Below, in pieces: positions 24,949-33,516 of a stretch of 64,000 bases of DNA. The notes below the pieces were generated by a model. The model made no database searches and was not told where the DNA came from. It worked only from the letters and a program-made list of their open reading frames with translations. A program made the position numbers and the translations under genes. This DNA is from Streptomyces spinosisporus (GTDB lineage Bacteria; Actinomycetota; Actinomycetes; Streptomycetales; Streptomycetaceae). Every line of letters begins with the position of its first letter. Positions within the stretch are counted from its first letter, which is position 1. The stretch lies in the NCBI RefSeq assembly GCF_022698145.1, contig NZ_JALDAX010000001.1, forward strand, positions 372,001-436,000. Reading direction: 5' to 3'.

Positions 24949-27390
24949 TCACGCGTGCCGCGGCGCGACCGCCGGGTTCCCGCCCCAGTGCGTCCCCGGG
25001 GGCATCTCCTCGCCCTTCATCAGGAAGGAGTCGGGCGCGAGGACCGCGCCGTCGCCCATGGAGACGCCGTAGTGCACGAGCGCTCCGGTGCCGAGCGTGC
25101 AGCCGGCGCCGATCGTGATGTGGTCGGACTTGAAGGTGCCGTCCTCCTGCGAGTGGGCCTGCACCTTGGTGTGGGCGGCGAGGGTGCAGTCGTCGCCGAT
25201 CGCGGAGAGCGTGCGGTCGGTGATGTAGCAGCCGTCGTCGAAGACCCGGCGACCGATCCGTACGCCCAGCAGCCGCCACACGAACGTCTTGAACGGCGTC
25301 CCGTTGAACACCTCGAGGTGGTGGTCGGGCACCTTCCACAGGCGCTCCACCCACCAGAAGTGCGGGTCGTAGATCGAGACCAGCTGTGGCTTCAGCGGCC
25401 GGAAGCGGGTGATCATCCGCTCCACCAGGACGTAGTAGCCGGTGCTGAACAGCAGGCCCACGAGCAGGGACGCACCGATCACCAGTCCGCCCGTGGCGCC
25501 CTCGGCGCCGTACAGGTCGAAGGCGGCGAAGCCGAGCACGCTGAGGGCGAACCAGTGCAGCCAGCGCACGAACAGGAACAGACCCATCGAGCGCAGGTTG
25601 TAGCGGTTCTTCAGGGCCAGCCGGCGGCGCAGCTCGTCGCCCTCGCGGTAGTGGTCGAAGCGGCTGTCGCGCTCCACCGAGCGCGGGATCTCGAAGGCGG
25701 GCGAGCCCAGCAGGCCCACGTTCTCGCGCACCTCGCCGTCCAGCGGGACCATGACCTTCGTCGCCAGCAGGACGTTCTCGCCGGTGCGGCCGCCGCTGGG
25801 GTAGGCGATGTGGTTGCCGAGGAAGCTGTGCGCGCCGATCGTCGCGCGGGAGACCCGGAAGGACGTGCCGGAGAAGTCGGCGTTCACGACGGACAGTCCG
25901 TCGGCGACCATCGTGCCGCTGCCCACGGTCACCAGGTGCGGTGTCTCGTGCTGCACCTCGGTGCCGAAGTTGGAGCCGGTCTGCTCGACGTGCGAGAGGT
26001 CGTACCCGATGGACCTGAGGTAGTGGACGATGTACGAGCTGTCGCCGAAGAGCCACTTGAAGAACTTGATGTTGCTCATGCGGGCGATCGCGCGCTGCAC
26101 CGAGTAGTGGAAGCCGTAGAGCGGATAGACCGTGTCGGGGCGGAGCATCCGGCCCAGCAGGCGCGGCAGCACCGCCACGGAGAGGAAGCCGGCGACCATG
26201 AAGGCCGCGTAGGCCGCCAGCGAGAAGCCCAGGGACTCGCCGTAGAACGCGGCCGAGCCCAGGTCGTGGGAGGACGGGTCGAGCAGCGTGCCGAGGGCGG
26301 GAACCACCGTCAGCAGCAGATAGGTTCCGCCGAGGCCGACGGGGACGTAGACGATCAGCATCGGCAGCAGTCCGCCGAGGCCGTACAGGACCCGGCGCAG
26401 GGTGGTGACCCGGGCCGGGGGGATGCGGACGTAGTCGACGTCCGTGCGTACGGCGGGCGAGCCGTGCCAACGCTCGCCGGCCGGGACCGACGCCTCGCCG
26501 TAGAGGGCGGAGGAGTGGCCGAGCTGGGCGCCGTCACCCATCGTCGTACCGATGTCGAGGACGGACTTCTCACCCACGTACACATCGCGGCCGAGCGTCA
26601 CCCGGCCGGTGCGGATGCGCCCCGCGTGCGCCTGGTAGCAGAGGATGAAGGAGTCCTTGCGGATCACCGAACCGGCGCCGACCGTCAGCAGGTCGGTGCA
26701 GACCGGCACGGTGTGGGTCAGGATCGTGACGCCCTTGCCGATCCTCGCGCCGAGCGCCCGCAGGTAGAGCACGTACAGCGGGCTGCCGGTGAACAGGATC
26801 AGCGGGTTGGTGTGCAGCAGCGCCTTGACGGTCCAGAAGCGGACGTAGGCGAGGCTCCAGACGGGGAACTCCGTCTCCTTCCAGCGGCCCACCAGCAGCC
26901 ACTTGGCGGTGATCGGGACGACGCAGGCGCCCGCGAACACCGAGGCGCCGAAGACCAGCGACCGCAGATAGATGTCGAGGACCCCGTCCACGGCGGAGAT
27001 CCACTCGTAGCCCAGGCCCATGACGATCCCGGCGATCGCGCAGTACCCGGCGAAGACCAGGAACTGCAGCAGACCGCACAGGAGATGGCGCGGGGTGCTG
27101 CCGGGCTGCGGCGCGGGTGCCACCGGCGCCGGGGCCGCAGCGGCGGCCGGGGCCGTGTCGAGGGCGGCGGCCAGGCTGCGGATCGTCGGGTTGCCGTAGA
27201 CGTCCTTCATCGACACGGACGGCAGGTCGGGTCGCTTGCGGACCCGGGCACAGAAGTGGGCCATCACCAGCGAGTTGGCGCCGAGATCGTCGAAGAAGTG
27301 GCTGTCGACCGGTATGTGGTCCCGGCGTACGACGCCGGCCAGGACCTCGGCCAGTACATTTTCGGTGAGGGTGTCGATTTTTCCCACCAC
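24949..27390 (-). CDS. Carrier domain fused to six-TM/triple left-handed beta-helix region (Pls/PosA C-terminal-like)
   Basis: An 813-residue protein. Residues 1-85 are a carrier domain with Ser40 in DDLGANSL. Pairs of membrane segments then alternate with three hexapeptide-repeat (LbH) domains at about 190-310 (GARIGKGVTILTH...), 470-565 (VGSGTMVADGLSV...) and 695-800 (GVRIGRRVFDDGCYI...). This T-TM-C1-TM-C2-TM-C3 order is that of epsilon-poly-L-lysine synthetase (Pls) and PosA-type enzymes downstream of their adenylation domain, which here is missing and encoded separately at 22823-24913. Pls uses these domains to link amino acids through side-chain amines at the membrane. GTG 27390 has AAGGAG five bases before it. 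Confidence 0.85.
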   Translation of the reverse strand: MVGKIDTLTENVLAEVLAGVVRRDHIPVDSHFFDDLGANSLVMAHFCARVRKRPDLPSVSMKDVYGNPTIRSLAAALDTAPAAAAAPAPVAPAPQPGSTPRHLLCGLLQFLVFAGYCAIAGIVMGLGYEWISAVDGVLDIYLRSLVFGASVFAGACVVPITAKWLLVGRWKETEFPVWSLAYVRFWTVKALLHTNPLILFTGSPLYVLYLRALGARIGKGVTILTHTVPVCTDLLTVGAGSVIRKDSFILCYQAHAGRIRTGRVTLGRDVYVGEKSVLDIGTTMGDGAQLGHSSALYGEASVPAGERWHGSPAVRTDVDYVRIPPARVTTLRRVLYGLGGLLPMLIVYVPVGLGGTYLLLTVVPALGTLLDPSSHDLGSAAFYGESLGFSLAAYAAFMVAGFLSVAVLPRLLGRMLRPDTVYPLYGFHYSVQRAIARMSNIKFFKWLFGDSSYIVHYLRSIGYDLSHVEQTGSNFGTEVQHETPHLVTVGSGTMVADGLSVVNADFSGTSFRVSRATIGAHSFLGNHIAYPSGGRTGENVLLATKVMVPLDGEVRENVGLLGSPAFEIPRSVERDSRFDHYREGDELRRRLALKNRYNLRSMGLFLFVRWLHWFALSVLGFAAFDLYGAEGATGGLVIGASLLVGLLFSTGYYVLVERMITRFRPLKPQLVSIYDPHFWWVERLWKVPDHHLEVFNGTPFKTFVWRLLGVRIGRRVFDDGCYITDRTLSAIGDDCTLAAHTKVQAHSQEDGTFKSDHITIGAGCTLGTGALVHYGVSMGDGAVLAPDSFLMKGEEMPPGTHWGGNPAVAPRHA

Positions 27391-27417
27391 GTCTGCTCCT
27401 TACGGGTTTTGCAGTCT

Positions 27418-28674
27418 TTACGCGCTTTGCGGCTTGTCCGGTTCCGTCGGTGACAGGCTTGTTGCATCACGGCCGAGGGCCGCTCTGCGCGCCCGTCCGG
27501 CCGCCGCCGCGACCAGGGCCTCAAGGGGGCCCCGGCCCGCCGTCCGCCGCCAACACATGGCGAAGAGGAGTGCGCCGGCGACCAGCGCGGCGCAGAGCAG
27601 ATCGGGGGAGTCCTCGAGCGCGCCCGTCGCGAGGAACAGGACGTGCGCGCAGTAGAGGGTGAGCGGCATGCTGCCCGCCGCCGCGAGGGGCGCGAGCGCC
27701 GTGCGGCCGGGTGCGTGCCGGGTCAGGAGGAGGACCGCGCCGAGCAGCGCGGCCGCCGAGCCCAGGGTGTGCAGCATGTCGAAGGGTGAAGTGGAGTGCG
27801 GGGCGCGGGAGATCAGGGACCACCAGGTGGCGCCGTCGGGGGCGTCCCACAGGACCTCGTTGCGTGCCTCGGGCCAGGGTGTGTCCGTGAACTCCGCCCG
27901 CCACAGGTGCCACAGCCCGCCGAACCACCGCAGCAGCAGCGTGGCGGCGAGCCAGGTGCCGGCCGCCAGCGCGAGCCCGCCCGCCAGCAGTCGCCCGGCG
28001 ACCCGCCTCGACCTCAGGTCCAGGCGTCCCGCCGCGAGCCCGGCGCACACATAGGCGGTCCAGGCGAGCACCGGGTAGTTGCCGTGGACGAGCAGGTCGG
28101 ACAGGAGCCCCAGCGGGTCGGTGAACAGGTCCGCCGGGGTCGGATCGCCGTCGTAGGAGGGCATCGGCAGCACATCGCGCAGCAGATGCACGAGCACGGG
28201 GCCTGCGACGGCGAGGAACAGGGCGAGCCCGATCAGGGTGCGCGGATGCAGGCGCAGCAGCGGCAGGGCGCACAGGAACAGCAGGGCGTAGAAGACCAGG
28301 ATCACGTCCACGTCCAGGCCGGCCGTGCGGGAGGCGAGGCCGAGCAGCAGTCCTGCGAGGCCGACGAGCAGGGCCCGGGTGGCGATCGCCGCGCGGGTGC
28401 CGCGGTCGACCACCGGTCGCCGCCCGCCCGTGGTGAACGCCAGTCCCACGCCCGCCAGCAGGGCGAAGGTCGCCGCCGAGCGGCCGCCCGCGAACATCCA
28501 CGCCGGCGTCGGTGAGCCGTCCGCCGCGAACGCCCCGTACGCATGCACCGAGAACATCCCGATCAGTGCCAGCCCCCGTGCCGCGTCCACTCCGGCGATC
28601 CGCGGCGCGGCTCTGCCCGCGCCGCCCCGTCGAGCCCGTGGCGGCGTACGCGTCGATGAGTACGCAGCTGGCAT
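27418..28674 (-). CDS. Polytopic membrane protein, DUF418/DUF1624 acyltransferase-like
   Basis: A 418-residue protein with a basic Arg-rich start, then RIAGVDAARGLALIGMFSVHAYG, the signature of the heparan-alpha-glucosaminide N-acetyltransferase-like/DUF418 group. About ten hydrophobic segments follow, ending with TLYCAHVLFLATGALE. Such proteins move acyl groups across the membrane onto amino sugars or other acceptors. It is the first gene of the Dap cluster, 27 bases before the carrier-TM protein, so it may acylate or help export the product. The start at ATG 28674 is supported by GGGGGAA upstream. Confidence 0.75.
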   Translation of the reverse strand: MPAAYSSTRTPPRARRGGAGRAAPRIAGVDAARGLALIGMFSVHAYGAFAADGSPTPAWMFAGGRSAATFALLAGVGLAFTTGGRRPVVDRGTRAAIATRALLVGLAGLLLGLASRTAGLDVDVILVFYALLFLCALPLLRLHPRTLIGLALFLAVAGPVLVHLLRDVLPMPSYDGDPTPADLFTDPLGLLSDLLVHGNYPVLAWTAYVCAGLAAGRLDLRSRRVAGRLLAGGLALAAGTWLAATLLLRWFGGLWHLWRAEFTDTPWPEARNEVLWDAPDGATWWSLISRAPHSTSPFDMLHTLGSAAALLGAVLLLTRHAPGRTALAPLAAAGSMPLTLYCAHVLFLATGALEDSPDLLCAALVAGALLFAMCWRRTAGRGPLEALVAAAAGRARRAALGRDATSLSPTEPDKPQSA

Positions 28675-29267
28675 GAAAATTCCCCCGAGAGAAATACGGC
28701 GGAACTCCGCCGGCTGTTCACGCCGGGACGGAATTCCAGAAGATTGGGATTCGAGTTCAGAATGGTGCTTGAGTGTGTGGAGTGGCCGCGTGAAAAATGG
28801 CGCAGGGCAGCACGGTGCGACCCGCACGGGTCCCATGCGGATCACGGGTAACGCGGCTGGATCGGGCCTTGGTCTCGGGCCCTCGAAGTCCCCCGTGTCG
28901 TGTGCGCCTGAGTCGTTCTCAGCATGCACGACGAATGCAATGCGAATTCTTTCGGAGAGTTCATGAACGGTTCAAGGCCGTTTCGTCCATTGGCGCGTTC
29001 CAGTCGCTGTGGAATGTATTGATCGCGACCCGGATTTCGGGTGCCGCGGCGCGCGACCGGGTAACTTCCCGAATGGGTGATACATGTGTGTGCATCGGTT
29101 CCGGTTGAACGGCGGAACAATCCGGCCATCGCGGACATGACACGACAATGGGTGGGAATCGCTCGGCCGGTTTCCGGTCCGTTGCCGCCCCGTTTCCGCC
29201 CGGGCGCCCCGACAGGCCGCGGGGCCGGGGGGTGAGTGCACCCCGTCACGGCGGATACCTTTAGGTC
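28675..29267. other. Divergent intergenic region, 593 bp, with the Dap cluster promoter
   Basis: The stretch is less G+C-rich than its surroundings and has no convincing gene on either strand. It should contain the start of the six-gene unit (minus) and of the YihY gene (plus). The most regular element is GTTCATGAAC at 28959-28968 overlapping GAACGGTTC at 28965-28973. Upstream of the YihY gene, TACCTT at 29257-29262 may be a -10 element close to a near-leaderless start. Confidence 0.55.
28959..28973. promoter_or_regulatory. Overlapping dyads GTTCATGAAC and GAACGGTTC
   Basis: GTTC occurs at 28959 and again at 28970, eleven bases apart (one helical turn), and each is paired with an inverted GAAC. 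It lies about 285 bases before the first gene of the Dap cluster. It is a candidate regulator site; the regulator is not in the window. Confidence 0.35.
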
Positions 29268-30413
29268 GTGCAGCCAGCAAGTGAATCCCCACAGGGCCCT
29301 TCCGGGCGTCTCCACCGGGCACGTGCCCTCTACCGGAACGTCTCGAAGCGAAGGACCGCCTGGCTGCTGCTCAAGGACACCGTCAACTCCTGCATGGAGT
29401 ACCGCATCCTGGGCCTCGCGGCCGAGGCCGCGTTCTTCACGCTGCTGTCCGTGCCGCCGCTGTTGCTCAGCATGATCGGTTTGCTCGGCTACGTCGACGA
29501 CTGGACCGGCGCGGACACCATCGCCAGCCTGGAGAACAACATCCTGGAGGCGTCCCGGACCGTCCTGTCCGACAAGGGCGTCTCCGAGATCGCCCAGCCG
29601 ATCCTGCACGACGTGATGAAGGGCGGCAGACCGGACGTCATCTCCATCGGCTTCGTGTTCGCCCTGTGGTCCGGCTCGCGCGCCGTGAACGTCTTCATCG
29701 ACACGATCACCGTGATGTACGGCCTCGACGGCGCCCGCGGCATCGTGAAGACCCGTCTGCTGGCCTTCCTGCTCTTCATCGTGGCGCTGCTGATCGGCTC
29801 GGTCGCGCTGCCGCTGATGGTGGCCGGACCGGACGCGGTGGTGAACGTCGTGCCCTGGTCGACGACCGTCGTGCAAGTGCTGTACTGGCCCGTGGTCATC
29901 GTCCTGTCGGTGGTCTTCCTGACCACGCTGTACCACGTGTCCGTGCCCGTCCGCTCCCCGTGGATCGAGGACGTGCCCGGCGCCCTGGTCGCCCTCGCGA
30001 TGTGGGTGCTCGGCAGCTTCCTGCTGCGCATCTACCTCACCAGCACGGTCGAGGGCCCCACCATCTACGGCTCGCTCGCCGCGCCCGTCGCCGTGCTGCT
30101 GTGGATCGGTGTCTCCGCCTTCGCCGTGCTCGTCGGGGCCGCGGTCAACGCCGCGATCGACCGGGTCTGGCCGGCCGCCGCGACCGCCGCGGCCCGTGCC
30201 GCGAACGAGCGCATGCGCGAGGCACAGCTCGCCGAGCACGTGGCCCGCGCCGCCGCGGGCCACGAACCCGACCCCGAAGACCCCGACATGCCCTCGGAGT
30301 TCCCGGAGCGCTGGTCCCGCTTCCTGCCGCCGGAGGACGTCACCTCCCGGCTGCGCACCCATGTCAAGAGCACGCACCCGCCGCACACGGGACAGAAACC
30401 GGACGCGTCCTGA
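29268..30413 (+). CDS. YihY/BrkB-family membrane protein
   Basis: A 381-residue protein with about six membrane segments. EYRILGLAAEAAFFTLLSVPPLLLSMIG near the start, ALWSGSRAVNVFIDTITVMYGL, and VEGPTIYGSLAAPVAVLLWIGVSAFAVLVGAAVNAAIDR in the later part are the YihY core motifs. The C-terminal 70 residues are hydrophilic. The family (formerly called ribonuclease BN) has no settled function; transport or envelope roles are proposed. GTG 29268 is the start; it lies very near a possible -10 element and has a weak ribosome site. It ends four bases from a convergent gene. Confidence 0.88.
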   Translation: MQPASESPQGPSGRLHRARALYRNVSKRRTAWLLLKDTVNSCMEYRILGLAAEAAFFTLLSVPPLLLSMIGLLGYVDDWTGADTIASLENNILEASRTVLSDKGVSEIAQPILHDVMKGGRPDVISIGFVFALWSGSRAVNVFIDTITVMYGLDGARGIVKTRLLAFLLFIVALLIGSVALPLMVAGPDAVVNVVPWSTTVVQVLYWPVVIVLSVVFLTTLYHVSVPVRSPWIEDVPGALVALAMWVLGSFLLRIYLTSTVEGPTIYGSLAAPVAVLLWIGVSAFAVLVGAAVNAAIDRVWPAAATAAARAANERMREAQLAEHVARAAAGHEPDPEDPDMPSEFPERWSRFLPPEDVTSRLRTHVKSTHPPHTGQKPDAS

Positions 30414-30417
30414 CGCT

Positions 30418-31260
30418 TCACGCCTTCCAGGTGCCCGCCGCGGCCGCCTCCCGCGCGAAGTCCGTGAAGTCGCGCGGCGCACGGCCCAGTACCTCCCGGA
30501 CGCCGTCCGTGAGACGGGCGTTGCGGCCGTCGAGCAGCCCCTCGAAGACCTCCACCAGGAACTCCGCCTCCTCCGGCGGCACCCCGAACCCGGTCAGCGC
30601 CTCGCCGTAGGCGCGCGCCGGGACCGGTGTGTATGTGAGCTCCGTGCCGGTCGCCTCCGAGATCTCCGCGACCGCGTCCCGGAAGGACAGCAGCCGCGGC
30701 CCGGTGATCTCCACCGCCCGCCGCACATACCGGTCCCCGGAGGTCAGCGCGGTCACCACCACGTCGGCTATGTCCCGTACGTCGATGAACGGCTCCCGCA
30801 CCTCACCGGCCGGGAACACCAGCCCGCCCCCGCGCAGCTCGTCCAGCAGCGGCCCCTCGCTGAAGTTCTGCGCGAACCAGGCGGCCCGTACGATCGTCCA
30901 GTCCGCGCCCGAACCTCGCAGCGCCTCCTCGGTCGCCCGCGCCTGCTCCTCGCCGCGCGCCGACAGCAGCACCAGTCGCCGCACCCCGATCCCGACCGCC
31001 TCCCGCGCCAGGGCCCCGATGCCCTCGGTCGCCGCCGGGGAGCCGACGTCGGACGGATACATGAGGTACGCCGCGTCCGCGCCCCACAGGATCTCCGCCC
31101 AGGTCGTCGGGTCCTCCCAGTCGAAGCCCCGGGCGCGGGACGCGGCCCGCACCGTCAGGCCCGCCGCCCGTGCCGCCTGTGCCACCCGGCTCCCGGTACG
31201 ACCCGAGGCACCGGTCACCACGACCGTCATCTTCTGCGTCTTCGCTGTGTTGTCCGCCAT
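30418..31260 (-). CDS. NmrA-like NAD(P)-binding protein
   Basis: A 280-residue atypical short-chain dehydrogenase. VVVTGASGRTGSRVAQAA carries the NAD(P) loop (GxxGxxG), ADAAYLMYPSDV the strand, and DWTIVRAAWFAQNF with REPFIDVRDIADVVVTAL match the NmrA/quinone-oxidoreductase-2 group. There is no catalytic Tyr-x3-Lys, so it may be a redox sensor or a quinone/flavin-type reductase. It is divergent from the AraC regulator at 31341, 80 bases away, which is the typical layout of a regulator and its target. Confidence 0.87.
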   Translation of the reverse strand: MADNTAKTQKMTVVVTGASGRTGSRVAQAARAAGLTVRAASRARGFDWEDPTTWAEILWGADAAYLMYPSDVGSPAATEGIGALAREAVGIGVRRLVLLSARGEEQARATEEALRGSGADWTIVRAAWFAQNFSEGPLLDELRGGGLVFPAGEVREPFIDVRDIADVVVTALTSGDRYVRRAVEITGPRLLSFRDAVAEISEATGTELTYTPVPARAYGEALTGFGVPPEEAEFLVEVFEGLLDGRNARLTDGVREVLGRAPRDFTDFAREAAAAGTWKA

Positions 31261-31340
31261 GCCTCAAGTCAACGGCCCGGCACCCCAAGGCCCCATGGCT
31301 GAACGGCTCATTCCCATGCGCGGACGTCTACGCTGAGCCC

Positions 31341-32288
31341 ATGGACGCTCTCGCAGGCCTCCTCGAAGGCCCCCGCGCGCGGGGCGCCTTCATGATCCGT
31401 GCGTGCTTCGAACCGCCGTGGTCCGTGCGCATCGAGGACCGAGCGCCCCTGACCGTCATGCTGATGGTGCGCGGCGAGGCCTGGGTCCTGCCGGACGCCG
31501 CCGAGCCGGTGCTGCTGCGGCCGGGCGACCTCGCCATCGCGCGCGGCCCGGACCCCTACACGTGTGCCGACGACCCCGGCACCCCGCCGCAGGCGCTGAT
31601 CCTGCCGGGCGCCGAGTGCAGCTACCCCGACGGGCGGTCGCTGAACGGCTCCATGGACCTCGGCGTGCGCAGCTGGGGCCATCGGCTCGACGGTTCCGCG
31701 GTGCTGCTGATCGGCACCTATCTGTGGCAGGGCGAGGTCAGCGGACGGCTTCTCGACGCCCTGCCGCCCCTGCTGACCCTCACCTCGGAGGTGTGGGACT
31801 GCCCGCTGACGCCGTTCCTCATGGAGGAGATCGGGCGGGACGAACCGGGCCAGGAGGTGGTCCTCGACCGGCTCCTGGACCTGCTCGTCATCGCCGCGCT
31901 CAGGGCCTGGTTCTCCCGCCCCGAGGCGGAGGCGCCGGCCTGGTACCGGGCGCTCGCGGACCCCGTGGTGGGCCGGGTGCTGCGGCTGGTCCAGGACGAC
32001 CCCGCGCACCCCTGGACAGTGGCCTCGCTCGCGGTCAAGGCCGGGGTGTCCCGGGCCGCGCTCGCCCGCCGGTTCACCGAGCTGGTGGGCGAGCCCCCGA
32101 TGACGTATCTGACCGGCTGGCGTCTGGCACTGGCCGCGGACGCGCTCCGGGACACCGACGACACCCTGGAGGCGATCGCCCGGCGGGTCGGCTACGGCAG
32201 CGCGTTCGCCCTGTCCAGCGCCTTCAAGAGGGTGTACGGCGTCAGCCCGCAGGAGCACCGGGGGCGGGCGGCCGAGGTGCGCGCGTAG
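31341..32288 (+). CDS. AraC-family regulator with N-terminal cupin (AraC_binding-like)
   Basis: A 315-residue protein. The first half is a cupin-type domain ([20 protein letters not shown]). The C-terminal 100 residues form two helix-turn-helix units: [45 protein letters not shown] and [32 protein letters not shown]. Proteins of this subtype are often annotated as cupin-domain AraC regulators and sense small organic molecules. The likely target is the divergent NmrA-like gene. ATG 31341 gives the full domain length. Confidence 0.9.
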   Translation: MDALAGLLEGPRARGAFMIRACFEPPWSVRIEDRAPLTVMLMVRGEAWVLPDAAEPVLLRPGDLAIARGPDPYTCADDPGTPPQALILPGAECSYPDGRSLNGSMDLGVRSWGHRLDGSAVLLIGTYLWQGEVSGRLLDALPPLLTLTSEVWDCPLTPFLMEEIGRDEPGQEVVLDRLLDLLVIAALRAWFSRPEAEAPAWYRALADPVVGRVLRLVQDDPAHPWTVASLAVKAGVSRAALARRFTELVGEPPMTYLTGWRLALAADALRDTDDTLEAIARRVGYGSAFALSSAFKRVYGVSPQEHRGRAAEVRA

Positions 32289-32298
32289 GCTGGCCGGC

Positions 32299-32979
32299 GT
32301 GTACGTGGAGAGACCGTCCCGGCTGACCGGAGCGGTCGTGTGGCGCAACACCCCGGCCGAGGCCGGCGTCGGGCGGGTGCTGCCCGACGGCTGCATGGAC
32401 CTGCTCTGGCACGAGGACCGGCTGCTGGTCGCGGGACCCGACACCCGCGCCTACGTCACCGACGACGCACCCGGCGTGTGGACCGGCGTGCGCCTCGCTC
32501 CCGGAACCGCTCCCGCACTCCTCGGCGTGCCCGCGCACGAACTGCGCGACCGGCGCGTCGCGTTCGCCGAGCTCCGGCCGGCCGCGGAGGTCCGCCGCCT
32601 CACCGCCCGTATGCGCGCCGCGGCCGAACCGGCGGGCGCGCTGGAGGAGCTGGCGCTGCGGCTGGCCGCCGACAGCGAACCGCCCGACCCGTTGCTGCGG
32701 CACCTCGTCGGTGCCCTGGGCCGGGGCCGCCCGGTCGCGGCCGTCGCCGACGAACTCGGGCTCGGCGCCCGCCAGTTGCACCGCCGCTCACTGGCCGCCT
32801 TCGGCTACGGACCCAAGACGCTGGCCCGTGTGCTGCGGCTGCAGCGGGCGCTGGCGCTGGCCCGGCAGGGGGTGCCGTTCGCGGACACCGCGGCCCGGAC
32901 GGGCTTCGCCGACCAGGCCCATCTGTCCCGTGACGTCAAGGAGTTGGCGGGCGTCCCGCTGCGCGAGCTACTGCGCTAG
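32299..32979 (+). CDS. AraC-family helix-turn-helix regulator (short form)
   Basis: A 226-residue protein. The N-terminal 120 residues ([25 protein letters not shown]...[22 protein letters not shown]) are the DUF6597-like sensor found in many actinobacterial AraC relatives. The C-terminus ([42 protein letters not shown]...[25 protein letters not shown]) binds DNA. It starts at GTG 32299, ten bases after the previous regulator, and its 3' end overlaps the convergent VOC gene by 12 bases. Confidence 0.85.
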   Translation: MYVERPSRLTGAVVWRNTPAEAGVGRVLPDGCMDLLWHEDRLLVAGPDTRAYVTDDAPGVWTGVRLAPGTAPALLGVPAHELRDRRVAFAELRPAAEVRRLTARMRAAAEPAGALEELALRLAADSEPPDPLLRHLVGALGRGRPVAAVADELGLGARQLHRRSLAAFGYGPKTLARVLRLQRALALARQGVPFADTAARTGFADQAHLSRDVKELAGVPLRELLR

Positions 32980-33363
32980 CGGGGCGAACAGGTCGACGCC
33001 GTTGCCGTCCGGGTCGTGCACGACCGCGTACCGCTGGCCCCAGAAGGCGTCCCACGGCTTCAGCTCCCCGTGGTGTCCCGCCTCGACCAGCTCCGCGTAC
33101 GTCGCGTCCACCTCCGCCGGGCTGTCGCAGCGGAAGGCGAGCCCGGTCCGGTAGCCGCCGGTGGGCGGCCGCCACCCCGCGTGGAAGGAGCGGACCGTGG
33201 CCTCGGTGTCGAGCAGCAGACGCAACCCGCCCGGCAGCCCGGCCTCGCAGTGCGGCTCGCTCTCGGCCCCCTCGGGGAACGCCAGGCCGAGCCGGCGGTA
33301 GAACGCGACGGAGGCCGCCATGTCGGAGACGACCAGTCCTACGGCATCGATTCGTGGAGTCAT
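32968..33363 (-). CDS. VOC-family (glyoxalase/bleomycin-resistance fold) protein
   Basis: A 131-residue protein with [22 protein letters not shown] and a closing [21 protein letters not shown], the two beta-alpha-beta halves of the vicinal-oxygen-chelate fold. Typical metal ligands (first-strand His, terminal Glu) are not both present, as in many VOC proteins that only bind ligands. The role is unknown. ATG 33363 is chosen over an in-frame extension that begins at 33414 within a repeat region. Confidence 0.82.
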   Translation of the reverse strand: MTPRIDAVGLVVSDMAASVAFYRRLGLAFPEGAESEPHCEAGLPGGLRLLLDTEATVRSFHAGWRPPTGGYRTGLAFRCDSPAEVDATYAELVEAGHHGELKPWDAFWGQRYAVVHDPDGNGVDLFAPLAQ

Positions 33364-33410
33364 GCGACGACCGTAGGCGGCACGGGGGCGGCGGGTCTTG
33401 AAGGAATCGG

Positions 33411-33501
33411 ACACGGTGGGCCGTGCAGCGCCTCCTGCGGAGCACGGCGGTCCGGCATCGCTCCCTGCGGCGCACGGCGGGCCGTGCAGCGCTCCCTGCG
33501 G
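33411..33501. repeat. Three 30-bp tandem repeats between the VOC and LacI genes
   Basis: Units at 33411-33440, 33441-33470 and 33471-33501 share the pattern CACGGYGGKCCGKSCA, then CGCTCCCTGCGG (the first copy has CGCCTCCTGCGG). Each contains the small dyad CACGGxGGxCCGTG. They lie upstream of the VOC start and directly after the LacI stop. Confidence 0.7.
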
Positions 33502-33516
33502 ATTCCCGGCGCACGC

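Noticed and set aside
28842..30482. 546-codon minus-strand frame over the YihY region
   Set aside because: Asp/His/Arg/Gly-rich shadow of the YihY gene and of non-coding DNA; no family features.
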